A DNA stretch of 64,000 bases from JACNJF01 sp050288105 (lineage in GTDB: Bacteria > Pseudomonadota > Gammaproteobacteria > GCA-001735895), in NCBI GenBank assembly GCA_050288105.1, contig JBNKDE010000002.1, positions 1 through 64,000 on the forward strand, given 5' to 3'. Both the position numbers and the translations under genes were made by a program. Below, piece after piece: positions 35,034 to 45,011 of this stretch. Every line of letters begins with the position of its first letter. Positions within the stretch are counted from its first letter, which is position 1. The notes under the pieces are model-generated. The model did not search any database. It was not told where the DNA came from and saw only the letters and a program-made list of their open reading frames with translations.

Positions 35034-37217
35034 TTAGTCGATCTTGCGGATAGTATGATTATTGCCACCATCTGTGACGAACAGACTGCTACCATCAGTC
35101 GTGAAACTGGTTGGACTGAAAAATTGCGCAGTCATTACGTCGCCGTCTGCACTGCCCTGACCCGTCTGATATCCGACCAACCATTCTACAGTAGCAGTCG
35201 CAATATCAACCTTACCAATCGCTGGACTGACGCTGGGCTTACTGAAATACAGATTGACCCCATCGCTAGTTAGAGCTTCTACATTTAACAGCTTGGCATC
35301 CCAGGCGAATACCGAAGTCGTTGCTGCTGCAACATCAATCTTGTGGATGACGTTGTTGCTCATGTCAGCAACATACAACGAACTGCCATCGGTGGTAATA
35401 CCATTCAAACCACCAAAGCTATCATCATCCACAAATACTGTATCAGTACCTGTCGCAATCTCTACTCGATAGATCAGGTTATTAGACCCATTACTGGCGC
35501 TCAGGTAAAGATAAGTACCATCAGTTGTGATTCCTTTAAAGCTGGCATTACCGATAGTCGCTAACGTGCTTACAGTACCTGTTGAGGGATTAATCTGATA
35601 CACGCCTGAGCCAACAGCGCGAAATAATGATGTCCCATCAGTGGTCAGAAAACCCGCCAAAGGCGTATACGAACCAGGTACAGTCGTCACTTCACCAGTG
35701 GCGATATCGATCTTGCGGATAAAAAAGGTATTCGGGTTAAAAATATCTACTGGAGACTCCTTCGACATCAGGAACAGACTGGAGCCATCGCTCGTAATAG
35801 CGCTGGGATACCAGAAGCTGGCTGCCGCCCCGGTTCCATCGCTGACACCCTCAGAGCCGGCAGTACCGGCCAGCGTGGTGACATCGCCATTCAACGCCAG
35901 GTCACCATTCTGTACCGCACCACCCATCTGACCTGCCGGGCTACTGCCACCACCGCCAGTGGTTGGCTGAACGCTGCTGAGTGTCACGCTACTGGGCGGT
36001 ACTGAGAGATCACTCAGAACAACTGTCCAGTTGCCCGTCGCTTTCTCACATTGCAACACGCCCTGTGGAAACACGCCATCGTTATGGATGACATTGACTT
36101 CATTTGTTTCATCGTAGAACTGGTGCGAAGCTGCATCAAACACTACCCCCAGTGAATTATTATTGTCGTTCACCACACGATATCCTGGTCCACCAAAACT
36201 GCCCGCAGCGACCAGCGTGAGCTGATAGCTGGCAGCGCCGTCATAGAAAGTCATCATTCCGCCACTTCCGCCGCTAACATACATGGTGATATCCCCCGCG
36301 TTGGAGGCAAAGAAGCTGTCCGCAGAAGTGCTATCACCACAGGCTGAGGTATTGCCACCACCCGCGCCAGAGCCCAGATTGCTCAGATCGATACTACCCT
36401 GAGCAGCGCTAAATGAAGTGACCGCAGTTTGCAGGGCGGCGTTACCAAAACTGCCCGCCATCGACGTTAACTCTGCTGTTAAATCTGCTGCAAAACTGGC
36501 AGGTGTATATAGCAGCTCGCTGATCGCGGTTGTTCCAGACTGGCCATCCAGAGTCCCATCTGCCAGATCGCTGGCTAACTGTGTTGCTACCGTCAGTGCA
36601 GGGGTAGCATCCGATGCACCCAGTTGCGCCATTGCTGCCAGTAGCAATGCATAGCGCCCAGCTTCATCATCACCCAGATCGTTACTGGTCGTCGCTGCAT
36701 TGAATAATAAAGGAGTTGATAACAGGTCAGTCAACTGAGGAGCCAGCGCCAGACGTACCAGCTCATTGATTTCATTAATGGTCGTATCGCTAAGGGTAAC
36801 TGACTGCATCATGGCAATCTGGTAGGCCACCTCGGACAATGGAGAAATAGCACTACTGGTCTTACCTGCAGGCACCAGTGCATGCAATAAGGGCCCCGTC
36901 CCCGTGGGTAGCTCGCTGCCTGCTGCTTCATCAAAATAGCTGGAACTGGCACTGCCGACCAGCTCAAGAACAAACGGGCCAGTATAATCCGCCGAGAATT
37001 CAATCATCGCGCTTCCATCGCTGGCTAGATTAGAATTGCCCACCAGAGTGGTGCCATCTGCCCGATAGATATTGACTGTTGCACCCTGCACCTGACCTAG
37101 AGAGGGGGTTACTGAAATAGCATCAGTAGTGACGCTATCACTGCCTCCACCACCACAGGCCGACAATATCAGCATAAGACAAAAACCGCTCAGTAACTTA
37201 ACACTGGATTTACCACA
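35034..37217 (-). CDS. Beta-propeller lipoprotein with NHL-like repeats
   Basis: From the ATG at 37217 (16 codons inside the longest frame) the product has 727 residues and starts with a clean signal peptide and lipobox LSAC followed by GGGGSD. Residues about 30-270 are Ala/Ser-rich and resemble a lipoprotein stalk. A middle beta domain (about 285-420) follows. The last 280 residues contain repeats of about 45 residues of the type TTDGSSLYVADMSNNVIHKID, which build an NHL-like six-bladed propeller. Such proteins often bind ligands or partners at the cell surface. No catalytic residues are evident. It is divergent from the SBP-GGDEF-EAL receptor gene and ends at a GC-rich hairpin. Confidence 0.7.
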   Translation of the reverse strand, partial: CGKSSVKLLSGFCLMLILSACGGGGSDSVTTDAISVTPSLGQVQGATVNIYRADGTTLVGNSNLASDGSAMIEFSADYTGPFVLELVGSASSSYFDEAAGSELPTGTGPLLHALVPAGKTSSAISPLSEVAYQIAMMQSVTLSDTTINEINELVRLALAPQLTDLLSTPLLFNAATTSNDLGDDEAGRYALLLAAMAQLGASDATPALTVATQLASDLADGTLDGQSGTTAISELLYTPASFAADLTAELTSMAGSFGNAALQTAVTSFSAAQGSIDLSNLGSGAGGGNTSACGDSTSADSFFASNAGDITMYVSGGSGGMMTFYDGAASYQLTLVAAGSFGGPGYRVVNDNNNSLGVVFDAASHQFYDETNEVNVIHNDGVFPQGVLQCEKATGNWTVVLSDLSVPPSSVTLSSVQPTTGGGGSSPAGQMGGAVQNGDLALNGDVTTLAGTAGSEGVSDGTGAAASFWYPSAITSDGSSLFLMSKESPVDIFNPNTFFIRKIDIATGEVTTVPGSYTPLAGFLTTDGTSLFRAVGSGVYQINPSTGTVSTLATIGNASFKGITTDGTYLYLSASNGSNNLIYRVEIATGTDTVFVDDDSFGGLNGITTDGSSLYVADMSNNVIHKIDVAAATTSVFAWDAKLLNVEALTSDGVNLYFSKPSVSPAIGKVDIATATVEWLVGYQTGQGSADGDVMTAQFFSPTSFTTDGSSLFVTDGGNNHTIRKID

Positions 37218-37720
37218 CATGAGATAACTACCTTTTGAGATTGAAAGATAACCCACTGTAAGCATGGTTTTTCTCAGGGGTATCCCGCGTTTACGGGGTG
37301 CGAGGCAAAACCTCGATCACATCACATTATGTACCTCGCTTTACTGAACAAACTCAATACACCTGTGGCCAGTTAACCATTTGTTTCTAAAACAAACAGG
37401 ACACAGGGGATTTGTGGTAGCGGGGGCTATATAGACAGGAGTTATGAGGCGGAATCTTTTTCAGAAAATGTATCTACTCCCTACCTTTCGTCCGGTTTTC
37501 ATGCAACTTTCACCCTGTTCTGCATAAACTTACAGCCAGCAGGACACCTGGGTTGATCTCACACAGGTTAAAATGCAAAAACCCGGAAGGGAACGGGCGA
37601 TCTCTTCTATGATAACTATTACAGAGCACCTGCAAAAATTATGGTGTTCTTGCCACTGAAAGTTTTACAGGGATTGGGCATTGGACAAATGTTTACTTTC
37701 CCGAGAAAAAATGGATTTAT
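37218..37720. promoter_or_regulatory. Divergent intergenic region, no gene seen
   Basis: About 500 bases between a lipoprotein gene (minus) and a c-di-GMP receptor gene (plus). I see no coding frame, strong hairpin or repeat. It must hold promoters for both genes, but none stands out by eye. Confidence 0.4.
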
Positions 37721-40700
37721 ATGAGGCTTATCAAACTCGCAACTCTGGGAATGCTGTTAATACTGGCGTTGGCACCCCCTCTACAGGCTAATGAAGAAAT
37801 TCGTGTGCTGGTCCTAATCTCGCTGGATGTCACCTACCCCTACGTTAAATCAAAGGTCGATGGCCTTAGCTTTGAAGCGGTGCGCCAACCTGATACGATC
37901 CTGCTCGATATACAGTCCATAGAAGATCAGCGCTTCACCGACCCGCATCAACAACACAGTTATTTCAGTACCCGAGCAGAACAGTTTCGCAACAGTAAAC
38001 CTGATATTATTCTGATTACAGGTTCGCCGGTCATTTTTGATTTTTATAACGAATATATCTATCCACAGATGCCGGATGTACCTATGGTGGGTGAAACACG
38101 TGCTGTACCCGACAATCATAAACCACAGGCATACAGTTTTATTGAATATAAACAGAATATGCCGCTCACCATCGACATTGCTTTATCCAGCGTTCGACCT
38201 AAACACGTTTATTTAATCGGGGATGCGACACACCCTGGCTCGCAACTTTCCATGCAACTGATTGAAAAAAATCTGCCGCCTGATTTCAATCTGCCGGTGC
38301 AGCGCCTGGACATGCCCTTCGACGAGCTGATGAAAAAGCTCCCCACCTTGCCAGAGAACTCTGTCGCTTTCTATAGCCTGATTTTCTCAAATGGTCATGG
38401 TAAACGGATGATTCCAGAAGCCGCACTGCAGACACTCTCCAGTGTATCCCCATTCCCGATTTTTGCGTTTCATGAAACCATGATTGGTGCCGGCGCAACA
38501 GGCGGTATGGTCGCCAAAGGCGAAGATATTGGCATACAGCTTATTCAGGAAGGGTTACGGGCATTTAAGTCCGGCCCCTTTAATCCACCGCGCATAATTA
38601 ACGCCAAAAGCACTCTACTGTTCGACTGGTTACTGCTTACAAAATACCAGCTTGATAGTACAGATTTCCCTGCCGATACCGAATACATTAAATCCCCGCA
38701 AAACCTGCTGGAAGAATATTTTTACGAATTTATTGCCAGTATTATCGTTATCGTCATACAGGGCGTGATGATGGTTTTACTTGTATTCAAGATCCGCCAG
38801 AACCAGTCCCTTACCCATCAACTGGAACAAACCCTGTTGCAACAGGAAGACCGCATCGCTGAACGAACTCGAGAATTAAAAAAGACCACCGACCGGCTCA
38901 GCGGTCTTTTCGACAGCCTGCATTCAGGTGTTGTGGTGCACGGTGCTGACACTTCGATCTTATTAAGCAATACACGTGCAAATCAGATATTAGGCCTGGT
39001 CAGCAACCAGGTAATCGGAAGCACTGCGGAGGACACACAGTGGAATTTCACCGACCGACTGGGCAAGCATCTGGTGATTAAGCATTACCCGTTAAAAGAA
39101 ATTATAGAAACAGGCCGTCCTATCAAGGACTATATGATCAGCATAGGTGAAGAAAAACGGCCCTCGAACAGATGGCTACTGGTTAATGGCATGCCCATCT
39201 ATAATAACGAAGGCAAGGTCTCCGAAGTCGTCATATCATTTACTGACATTACTAAACTAAAGCAGTCAGAGCAAGCACTGACCAGAAGCAATAGCCAGCT
39301 AAGTGCGATGTTTGAAAGCCGGGATGACCTAATTTATGTTGCTGACCCTGAAACCTACGAACTACTGTATGTAAACCCCGCATTCAAAAAGACCTGGGGT
39401 GAACATGTGTTAAAACGCAAATGCTTCCAGGTGATTCAGGGCGAGAAATCACCCTGCTCATTTTGCACCAACGATAAAATATTTGGTGCAAATCAGGGTA
39501 AAACCCATACCTGGGAGTACTTTAATGAGAAAAGTGGACACTGGTACCGCTGTGTGGACAAGGCAATCCCCTGGGACGACAACCACATGGTTCGCTTTGA
39601 AATCGCTACCGACATTACCCAGGAAAAAGCCACCAACGCCAAATTAATCCAGGCGGCGACCGTATTCGACAACACCTCAGAAGGCATTATTATTGCCGAT
39701 CTAACCCCCACCATTGTCGATGTAAATCCAGCGTTTAGCGAGATCACTGGATACAGCCGCGATGAAGTCATTGGAAAGAATCCGAATATCCTGAAATCGG
39801 GCAAGCATGATAGTGATTTCTACCAAAACATGTGGCAGTCACTATATGAAACGGGGAGCTGGAGAGGCGAAATCTGGAATCGCAATAAGGAAGGCTTTGT
39901 CTACCCCGAACTACTCACGATAAGTATGATCCAGGAGCAGGAAGGTAGTCCTCAGGGCTTTGTAGCGGCTTTTTCTGATATCACATCCATCAAACAGTCT
40001 CAGCAAAGACTGGATTATCTCGCACATCATGACCCACTCACCGATCTACCGAACCGCCTGCTATTCAATGAACGACTGGACCAGAGCATCCGTCGCGCCA
40101 CGCGCAATAAAACCAGCCTGGCGGTCGCATTCATAGACCTGGACCGTTTTAAAAATATTAACGACAGCCTCGGGCATCACGTGGGTGACGAATTACTGCA
40201 ACAGATTAGCGAACGCCTTAAGCGGGCGATACGCAATGTGGATACCGTCTCCAGAATTAGTGGTGATGAATTTGTCGTGCTGCTGGAGGATGTAAACAGT
40301 CCTGAGGATACGGTAACTGCAATAGATAAATTGATGGCTATATTTCAGCGCCCTTTCAAAGTCAGGGGAACTGAAATCCATACCAGTTGCAGCGTTGGCA
40401 TAAGCCTGTTCCCACAGGATGGTGGCAGCTCGAATGAGCTATTGAGAAACGCAGACTCTGCCATGTACCGGGCCAAGGAAGAAGGACGCAACGCCTACCA
40501 GTTCTATACCCAGGAGATGACCTCAGCTGCAATGGAGCATGTCATTCTCGAGAACGCGCTCAGAGGTGCGTTAAAGCGCGAAGAGTTTGAGCTGGTATTT
40601 CAACCCCAGGTAACACTGGATGATTCGAAACTCATTGGACTGGAAGTGCTGCTGCGCTGGACCCATCCTGAACTCGGATCAATTCCACCAGCACGATTTA

Positions 40701-41329
40701 TTCCTATTGCCGAGCAAAGCGGTCAAATCAGGGACATTGGTCTATGGGTGTTATCCGAAGCCTGCAATCAGGGAAAACAATGGCTGGATAAAGGTTACAA
40801 TTTTGGCCGTCTGGCGGTAAACCTTTCTGGACAGCAACTGAGCTCGACTGAATTTTCAGATCTGGTGGTAGAGGTGTTATCCAGCACAGGGCTAGCGGGA
40901 GAATATCTCGAGCTAGAAATCACCGAATCGTTTTTTATGAAGAACACCGAATCCAGTGTCCAGAACCTGCAATCCATCAAGCAACAGGGGGTATTAATCT
41001 CTATAGATGACTTTGGAACAGGCTACTCATCACTCGCCTACCTTAAAAAACTACCCATCTCCAAACTCAAGATAGATCACTCTTTTATTCGTGATATCCC
41101 CGATGACAGCAATGATATGGCCATTACCGATGCAATTATTGTACTGGGCAAAGCATTAAAACTACAAATTATCGCCGAAGGCGTGGAAACCCAAAACCAG
41201 CTTAATTTCCTGAAACAACATGACTGCCAGCTCGGCCAGGGCTATATTTTCAGCCCGCCCCTATCGGTATCGGACACTGAGCAGCTACTGTCCAACAGCG
41301 GAAAAATTACTATCTCGGACGATAACTGA
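37721..41329 (+). CDS. Periplasmic-binding-domain PAS-GGDEF-EAL receptor
   Basis: A 1202-residue membrane receptor. A signal peptide (1-23) precedes a periplasmic ABC substrate-binding-like domain (about 27-320). A membrane helix (about 340-360), a coiled coil (365-395), three PAS domains (about 395-515, 525-645, 650-765), GGDEF (770-935) and EAL (945-1190) follow. The second PAS has four cysteines (CFQ, later CSFC) that could bind metal. The cyclase motif reads SGDEF, which may still be active; EVLLRW, NLSGQQLS, EITES, DDFGTGYSS and AEGVETQ indicate an intact phosphodiesterase. It likely couples a periplasmic solute to c-di-GMP. The gene is monocistronic. Confidence 0.88.
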   Translation: MRLIKLATLGMLLILALAPPLQANEEIRVLVLISLDVTYPYVKSKVDGLSFEAVRQPDTILLDIQSIEDQRFTDPHQQHSYFSTRAEQFRNSKPDIILITGSPVIFDFYNEYIYPQMPDVPMVGETRAVPDNHKPQAYSFIEYKQNMPLTIDIALSSVRPKHVYLIGDATHPGSQLSMQLIEKNLPPDFNLPVQRLDMPFDELMKKLPTLPENSVAFYSLIFSNGHGKRMIPEAALQTLSSVSPFPIFAFHETMIGAGATGGMVAKGEDIGIQLIQEGLRAFKSGPFNPPRIINAKSTLLFDWLLLTKYQLDSTDFPADTEYIKSPQNLLEEYFYEFIASIIVIVIQGVMMVLLVFKIRQNQSLTHQLEQTLLQQEDRIAERTRELKKTTDRLSGLFDSLHSGVVVHGADTSILLSNTRANQILGLVSNQVIGSTAEDTQWNFTDRLGKHLVIKHYPLKEIIETGRPIKDYMISIGEEKRPSNRWLLVNGMPIYNNEGKVSEVVISFTDITKLKQSEQALTRSNSQLSAMFESRDDLIYVADPETYELLYVNPAFKKTWGEHVLKRKCFQVIQGEKSPCSFCTNDKIFGANQGKTHTWEYFNEKSGHWYRCVDKAIPWDDNHMVRFEIATDITQEKATNAKLIQAATVFDNTSEGIIIADLTPTIVDVNPAFSEITGYSRDEVIGKNPNILKSGKHDSDFYQNMWQSLYETGSWRGEIWNRNKEGFVYPELLTISMIQEQEGSPQGFVAAFSDITSIKQSQQRLDYLAHHDPLTDLPNRLLFNERLDQSIRRATRNKTSLAVAFIDLDRFKNINDSLGHHVGDELLQQISERLKRAIRNVDTVSRISGDEFVVLLEDVNSPEDTVTAIDKLMAIFQRPFKVRGTEIHTSCSVGISLFPQDGGSSNELLRNADSAMYRAKEEGRNAYQFYTQEMTSAAMEHVILENALRGALKREEFELVFQPQVTLDDSKLIGLEVLLRWTHPELGSIPPARFIPIAEQSGQIRDIGLWVLSEACNQGKQWLDKGYNFGRLAVNLSGQQLSSTEFSDLVVEVLSSTGLAGEYLELEITESFFMKNTESSVQNLQSIKQQGVLISIDDFGTGYSSLAYLKKLPISKLKIDHSFIRDIPDDSNDMAITDAIIVLGKALKLQIIAEGVETQNQLNFLKQHDCQLGQGYIFSPPLSVSDTEQLLSNSGKITISDDN

Positions 41330-41424
41330 GTTCTTAAAAGGGCCACAGTAGATATACTTGAGGCTATCATCCGCAAGCCTTTTTAGGCAGAATCTACCAC
41401 AACAGAAATGAAAACCTCGCTCAC

Positions 41425-42678
41425 GTGACCGTCGAACCCATCATCGCGCAACAACTCGCCAGCCTGTACCGGCAACATTCCGGCAAGGTGCGCGCCACGT
41501 TAATACGCCTGCTGGGTGATTTTGAACAGGCAGAAGAAGCCATGCATGAGGCTTTCGCAGCAGCCATCGAGTCCTGGGGAACACAGGGTATTCCACAAAA
41601 TCCAACAGCCTGGCTAATCTCCACAGCTCGATTTAAGGCCATAGACACCATGCGCCGCAAGCAACGCCTGGGCGAGCTGGCCCCCGAACTACAACAGCTC
41701 GCACACGAAATTGATGAATACAATACAGAACTGGCGCAACAGGATATAGAAGATGACCAACTACGCCTGATTTTCACCTGCTGCCACCCCGCCATTGACC
41801 CAGTGATACAAATCCCGTTAACCCTGCGTGAGGTTTGCGGGCTGACTACCGAAGAAATCGCCAGTGCCTTCCTGGTGTCGCCTTCCACCATGGCACAGCG
41901 TATCGTACGTGGCAAAGCCAAGATCCGGGATGCGCGGATTCCATTTGCCATCCCGGCCTTACCCGAACTGGCCGAGCGTCTGGATGCGGTACTGTCGGTC
42001 ATATATCTGGTCTTTAACGAAGGCTATTCTGCATCTAGCGGGGATTCAGTAACGCGCCAGAGCCTCTCCAACGAAGCGATTCGCCTGGCCCGACTTGTCC
42101 TGCTACTGCTACCCGACCCGGAAGTCATGGGCCTGCTGGCATTAATGCTGTTACACGAATCACGTCGACCCGCGCGTACCGATATCAACGGTGACATCAT
42201 CCTGCTGGAACACCAGCAACGCTCGCTATGGGACCAGGACCTGATTCAGCAGGGTAGCGAGCTGGTCCAGCAGTCATTTGCATCACGACGCTTCGGTTTT
42301 TATACCTTGCAGGCGGCTATATCGGCAGTGCATGCGCAGGCAAAAACTGTTGAACAAACCGACTGGAACCAGATCGTCACGTTATATTCCTCGCTGTTAC
42401 AGCTAGAGCCCTCCCCGGTGATCGAGCTTAACCGCGCGGTAGCCGTAGCGATGCGCGACGGCGCGCAGGCAGGACTTGAGATTATAGATCGCATCGTAGA
42501 TCGCGGTGAACTCAGTGACTACCACCTGCTTTACTCCACCCGAGGAGAGTTACTGCGCAGATGCGGGCAGATGGAACTGGCGATCATAGCGTTTAAACAG
42601 GCCCTGGAATTAACCCGGCAGGAACCGGAAAAGCGCATGCTGATGCGCAAAATCGAGCAAATTCAATCCAGCGAATAG
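41425..42678 (+). CDS. ECF42-like sigma factor with C-terminal extension
   Basis: A 417-residue extracytoplasmic-function sigma factor. Sigma region 2 (about 12-80, with AEEAMHEAFAAAIESWGTQGIPQNPTAWLISTARFKAIDTMRR) and region 4 (about 125-175, LTTEEIASAFLVSPSTMAQRIVRGKAKI) are followed by a long alpha-helical, TPR-like C-terminal extension (180-417, containing VFNEGYSA and VIELNRAVAVAM). This is the layout of group ECF42, which lacks a classical anti-sigma factor and is genomically linked to YCII/DGPF genes, exactly as seen downstream. The start is GTG 41425. A terminator follows the stop. The inducing signal is unknown. Confidence 0.9.
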   Translation: MTVEPIIAQQLASLYRQHSGKVRATLIRLLGDFEQAEEAMHEAFAAAIESWGTQGIPQNPTAWLISTARFKAIDTMRRKQRLGELAPELQQLAHEIDEYNTELAQQDIEDDQLRLIFTCCHPAIDPVIQIPLTLREVCGLTTEEIASAFLVSPSTMAQRIVRGKAKIRDARIPFAIPALPELAERLDAVLSVIYLVFNEGYSASSGDSVTRQSLSNEAIRLARLVLLLLPDPEVMGLLALMLLHESRRPARTDINGDIILLEHQQRSLWDQDLIQQGSELVQQSFASRRFGFYTLQAAISAVHAQAKTVEQTDWNQIVTLYSSLLQLEPSPVIELNRAVAVAMRDGAQAGLEIIDRIVDRGELSDYHLLYSTRGELLRRCGQMELAIIAFKQALELTRQEPEKRMLMRKIEQIQSSE

Positions 42679-42679
42679 G

Positions 42680-42707
42680 GCTTTCGCAGACTCAAGAAAG
42701 CTTTTTT
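42680..42707 (+). terminator. Hairpin terminator after the ECF sigma gene
   Basis: GCTTTC (42680-42685) and GAAAGC (42696-42701) form a short stem followed by TTTTTT (42702-42707). It separates the sigma gene from the YCII/VOC genes, which should therefore have their own promoter between 42710 and 42787. Confidence 0.6.
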
Positions 42708-42787
42708 AAAAAATTTTGCATAAAACTGTCGATTTCACTAAACCCCGTTCGACTAACTGATAAAACAGCCAACAAGCGGAGACAGCT

Positions 42788-43177
42788 ATGAAATTCGTAT
42801 GTTTAGGATATTTTGACGAAGCACACTGGAATACTTTACCGCCATCCGAACAGGAACAGTTTATGGAGACCTGTTTTGCCTATGATGATGAACTGCGTCG
42901 TGGCAAACATTTCCTGGGTGGAGAAGCATTGGGACCAGCAAGCGAAGCTGTCACATTAAAAATGAGGAATGGATCGGTGGTCACCACGGATGGCCCATTC
43001 CCAGAAACCCGCGAAGTCCTCGGCGGCATCCTGCTGCTGGAGGCAAATGACCTCAACCATGCCATCTCACTGATGTCCAAACACCCCGGCCTGAAGGCTG
43101 GCCCATTTGAAATTCGCGCGGCAGACGAGACCATTAACCAGTTGGTTCAGCAACGTAGTGAGCAGTTCGAAGGCTGA
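42788..43177 (+). CDS. YCII/DGPF family protein, copy 1
   Basis: A 129-residue protein of the YCII-related (DGPF) family, which has a ferredoxin-like alpha-beta fold. The family signature TTDGPFPETREVLGGILLLEA is present in the middle, with AISLMSKHP and a final FEIRA strand. The biochemical role is not established; DGPF genes are the usual neighbours and probable targets of ECF42 sigma factors. An unusual four-residue start (MKFVCLGYFDEAHWN) is typical of the sub-group. The gene is followed after 45 bases by a VOC gene on the same strand, so it heads a four-gene run. Confidence 0.88.
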   Translation: MKFVCLGYFDEAHWNTLPPSEQEQFMETCFAYDDELRRGKHFLGGEALGPASEAVTLKMRNGSVVTTDGPFPETREVLGGILLLEANDLNHAISLMSKHPGLKAGPFEIRAADETINQLVQQRSEQFEG

Positions 43178-43222
43178 GAGATAGCTGACCTATTCTGATG
43201 TTAAAAAAACGGGGGAGTACCA

Positions 43223-43684
43223 ATGAACAAAATCACGCCATTCCTGATGTTCAACAACCAGTTGCAAGAAGCGATTGAATTTTATACTGCAACATTCCCA
43301 CATTCAGAGATTAAATCCCTGTCTCGCAACGGCGCTGACGGCCCGATTACTGCTGCAGAATTTGTTATTGGCGGACAATCTTTTATGGGCTTCAACGGTG
43401 GCGATTATTTCAGGTTTTCAGAAGGATTTTCATTATTTGTCGATTGCGAGGACCAGGCTGAGGTCGATGATTACTGGAACAAGTTTATCGATGCTGGTGC
43501 GCAACCTGCGCAGTGCGGATGGATTACCGATCAATTTGGAATTTCCTGGCAAATCGTACCGAAACGCTTCATGCAACTGGTCAGCGACGAAGACCCGGAC
43601 AAGGTGCAACGGGTGATGGCGGCAATGATGAAAATGATCAAGTTAGACGTGGCGGAACTGGAAAAAGCCTATCACGGTGATTAA
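43223..43684 (+). CDS. VOC/PhnB-like protein (glyoxalase fold)
   Basis: A 153-residue protein with the PhnB-like glyoxalase/dioxygenase fold (also called 3-demethylubiquinone-9 3-methyltransferase domain). Characteristic parts are ITPFLMFNNQLQEAIEFYTATFP at the start, a central FSLFVDCEDQAEVDDYW, and QFGISWQIVPKRFMQL near the end, followed by a helical tail (AMMKMIKLDVAELEKAY). Metal-ligand residues are not clearly conserved, so catalysis is unproven. A GGGGGAG Shine-Dalgarno lies before the ATG. It is co-directional with the YCII genes of the ECF42 cassette. Confidence 0.85.
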   Translation: MNKITPFLMFNNQLQEAIEFYTATFPHSEIKSLSRNGADGPITAAEFVIGGQSFMGFNGGDYFRFSEGFSLFVDCEDQAEVDDYWNKFIDAGAQPAQCGWITDQFGISWQIVPKRFMQLVSDEDPDKVQRVMAAMMKMIKLDVAELEKAYHGD

Positions 43685-43738
43685 CCCCCTTTGCATTAAT
43701 TTAGCTGTCAAATAAAAAACCACAGAGGAGACAATACG

Positions 43739-44590
43739 ATGAAAGTCATGGTAATAGTCAAAGCATCACCAGGTTCAGAAGCAGGTACCCTGCCCAGCGA
43801 AGAGTTAATGAGCGCTATGGGCCAGTTTAACGAACAACTGGTCAAGGCAGGCATCATGCAATCCGGTGACGGTTTGAAGCCCAGCAGTCAGGGCTTAAGG
43901 GTAAGATTCAATGGCAAAAACCGCAGCGTTAGCACTGGCCCGTTTGCAGAAACCAACGAACTCATCGCCGGTTACTGGGTATGGAATGTTTCTTCGATGG
44001 ATGAAGCACTGGAGTGGGTTAAAAAATGCCCGAATCCGATGGAAGAGGAATCTGACATAGAAATCCGCCCCTTCTACGAAATGGAAGACTTCGCCGAAGT
44101 GGATACCTCGGGCGAGTTTGCAGCACAGGAAGCGCAATTACGTCAAACCATCTCGCTACAACAGGCCACATTGAATCCCTACCTGTTTTTTGAGGGGCGC
44201 TGCGACGAGGCGCTGGAGTTTTATCAACAACACCTGGCAGCAAAGCCAGGGCTGATATTTCGCTTTAGCGACAGCCCAGAACCGATACCCGAAGGCGCCA
44301 TACCAGATGGGTTTGAAAACAAGGTCATGCACTGCGAATTCAGCATAGGGAATGTTAAAATTTTTGCCTCTGACGGTAGTTGCGCAGATGAACCCACTAG
44401 CTTTGCAGGTTTTAGCCTGGCCCTAACCGTACAAACCGAAGACGATGCACATCGGGTATTCGATGCTCTGGCCGAAGGAGGTCAAATCAATATGCCACTA
44501 AGCCAGACCTTCTGGTCCCCTTTATATGGCCAGGTTAGCGATAAATTCGGCATCGCGTGGATGGTCATGCTGCCCGCAACCCCCAACTGA
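43739..44590 (+). CDS. YCII (DGPF)-VOC fusion protein
   Basis: A 283-residue two-domain protein. Residues 1-120 form a YCII/DGPF domain (MKVMVIVKASPGSEAG, SVSTGPFAETNELIAGYW); here the signature reads STGPF, a Ser-Thr in place of Asp-Asp/Asp. After a linker (about 120-142) residues 143-283 form a PhnB-like VOC domain (LNPYLFFEGRCDEALEFYQQHL, KFGIAWMVML). The fusion joins the two families that otherwise occur as separate neighbours here, which suggests that their products work together. GGAG precedes the ATG. The next YCII gene starts 11 bases later. Function is unknown. Confidence 0.85.
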   Translation: MKVMVIVKASPGSEAGTLPSEELMSAMGQFNEQLVKAGIMQSGDGLKPSSQGLRVRFNGKNRSVSTGPFAETNELIAGYWVWNVSSMDEALEWVKKCPNPMEEESDIEIRPFYEMEDFAEVDTSGEFAAQEAQLRQTISLQQATLNPYLFFEGRCDEALEFYQQHLAAKPGLIFRFSDSPEPIPEGAIPDGFENKVMHCEFSIGNVKIFASDGSCADEPTSFAGFSLALTVQTEDDAHRVFDALAEGGQINMPLSQTFWSPLYGQVSDKFGIAWMVMLPATPN

Positions 44591-44601
44591 GTGCATAAGC
44601 C

Positions 44602-44949
44602 ATGCAATACATGCTTTTGATATACAGTGAAGAAGCCTGCTGGTCAGAATCCGAGACCCAGGCCTGCCTGTCCGAATCGATGGCAATCTGCGAAGAATTG
44701 ACTGCACAGGGGAAGCTGCTCAGCGCCGCCCCCCTGCACTCAATTAGCAGCGCCACCAGCGTACAGATACGCCACGGCAAGCGCCTTATCACCGACGGCC
44801 CATTTGCCGAAACCATCGAGCAGTTAGGTGGTTATTACATCATTGACGTAGAAAACCTTGATGAAGCCATCACCATAGCCAGTCGCCTGCCGCCAGCTAA
44901 AAAGGGAACCGTGGAAATTCGGCCGCTGAAAACACTGCCTGGAGAATAA
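44602..44949 (+). CDS. YCII/DGPF family protein, copy 3
   Basis: A 115-residue stand-alone YCII domain. It begins MQYMLLIYSEEACW and carries the signature LITDGPFAETIEQLGGYYII, then AITIASRLP and a closing VEIRPLK strand. It is the last gene of the ECF42-linked run and starts 11 bases after the fusion gene, so translation is probably coupled. The convergent meta-pathway operon ends 60 bases further on. The biochemical role is not known. Confidence 0.88.
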   Translation: MQYMLLIYSEEACWSESETQACLSESMAICEELTAQGKLLSAAPLHSISSATSVQIRHGKRLITDGPFAETIEQLGGYYIIDVENLDEAITIASRLPPAKKGTVEIRPLKTLPGE

Positions 44950-45011
44950 AAAAACGGCAAATTGCTAACTAATTGGTTAACAGATAATTTCGAGAACCGA
45001 AAAGACTTAAG

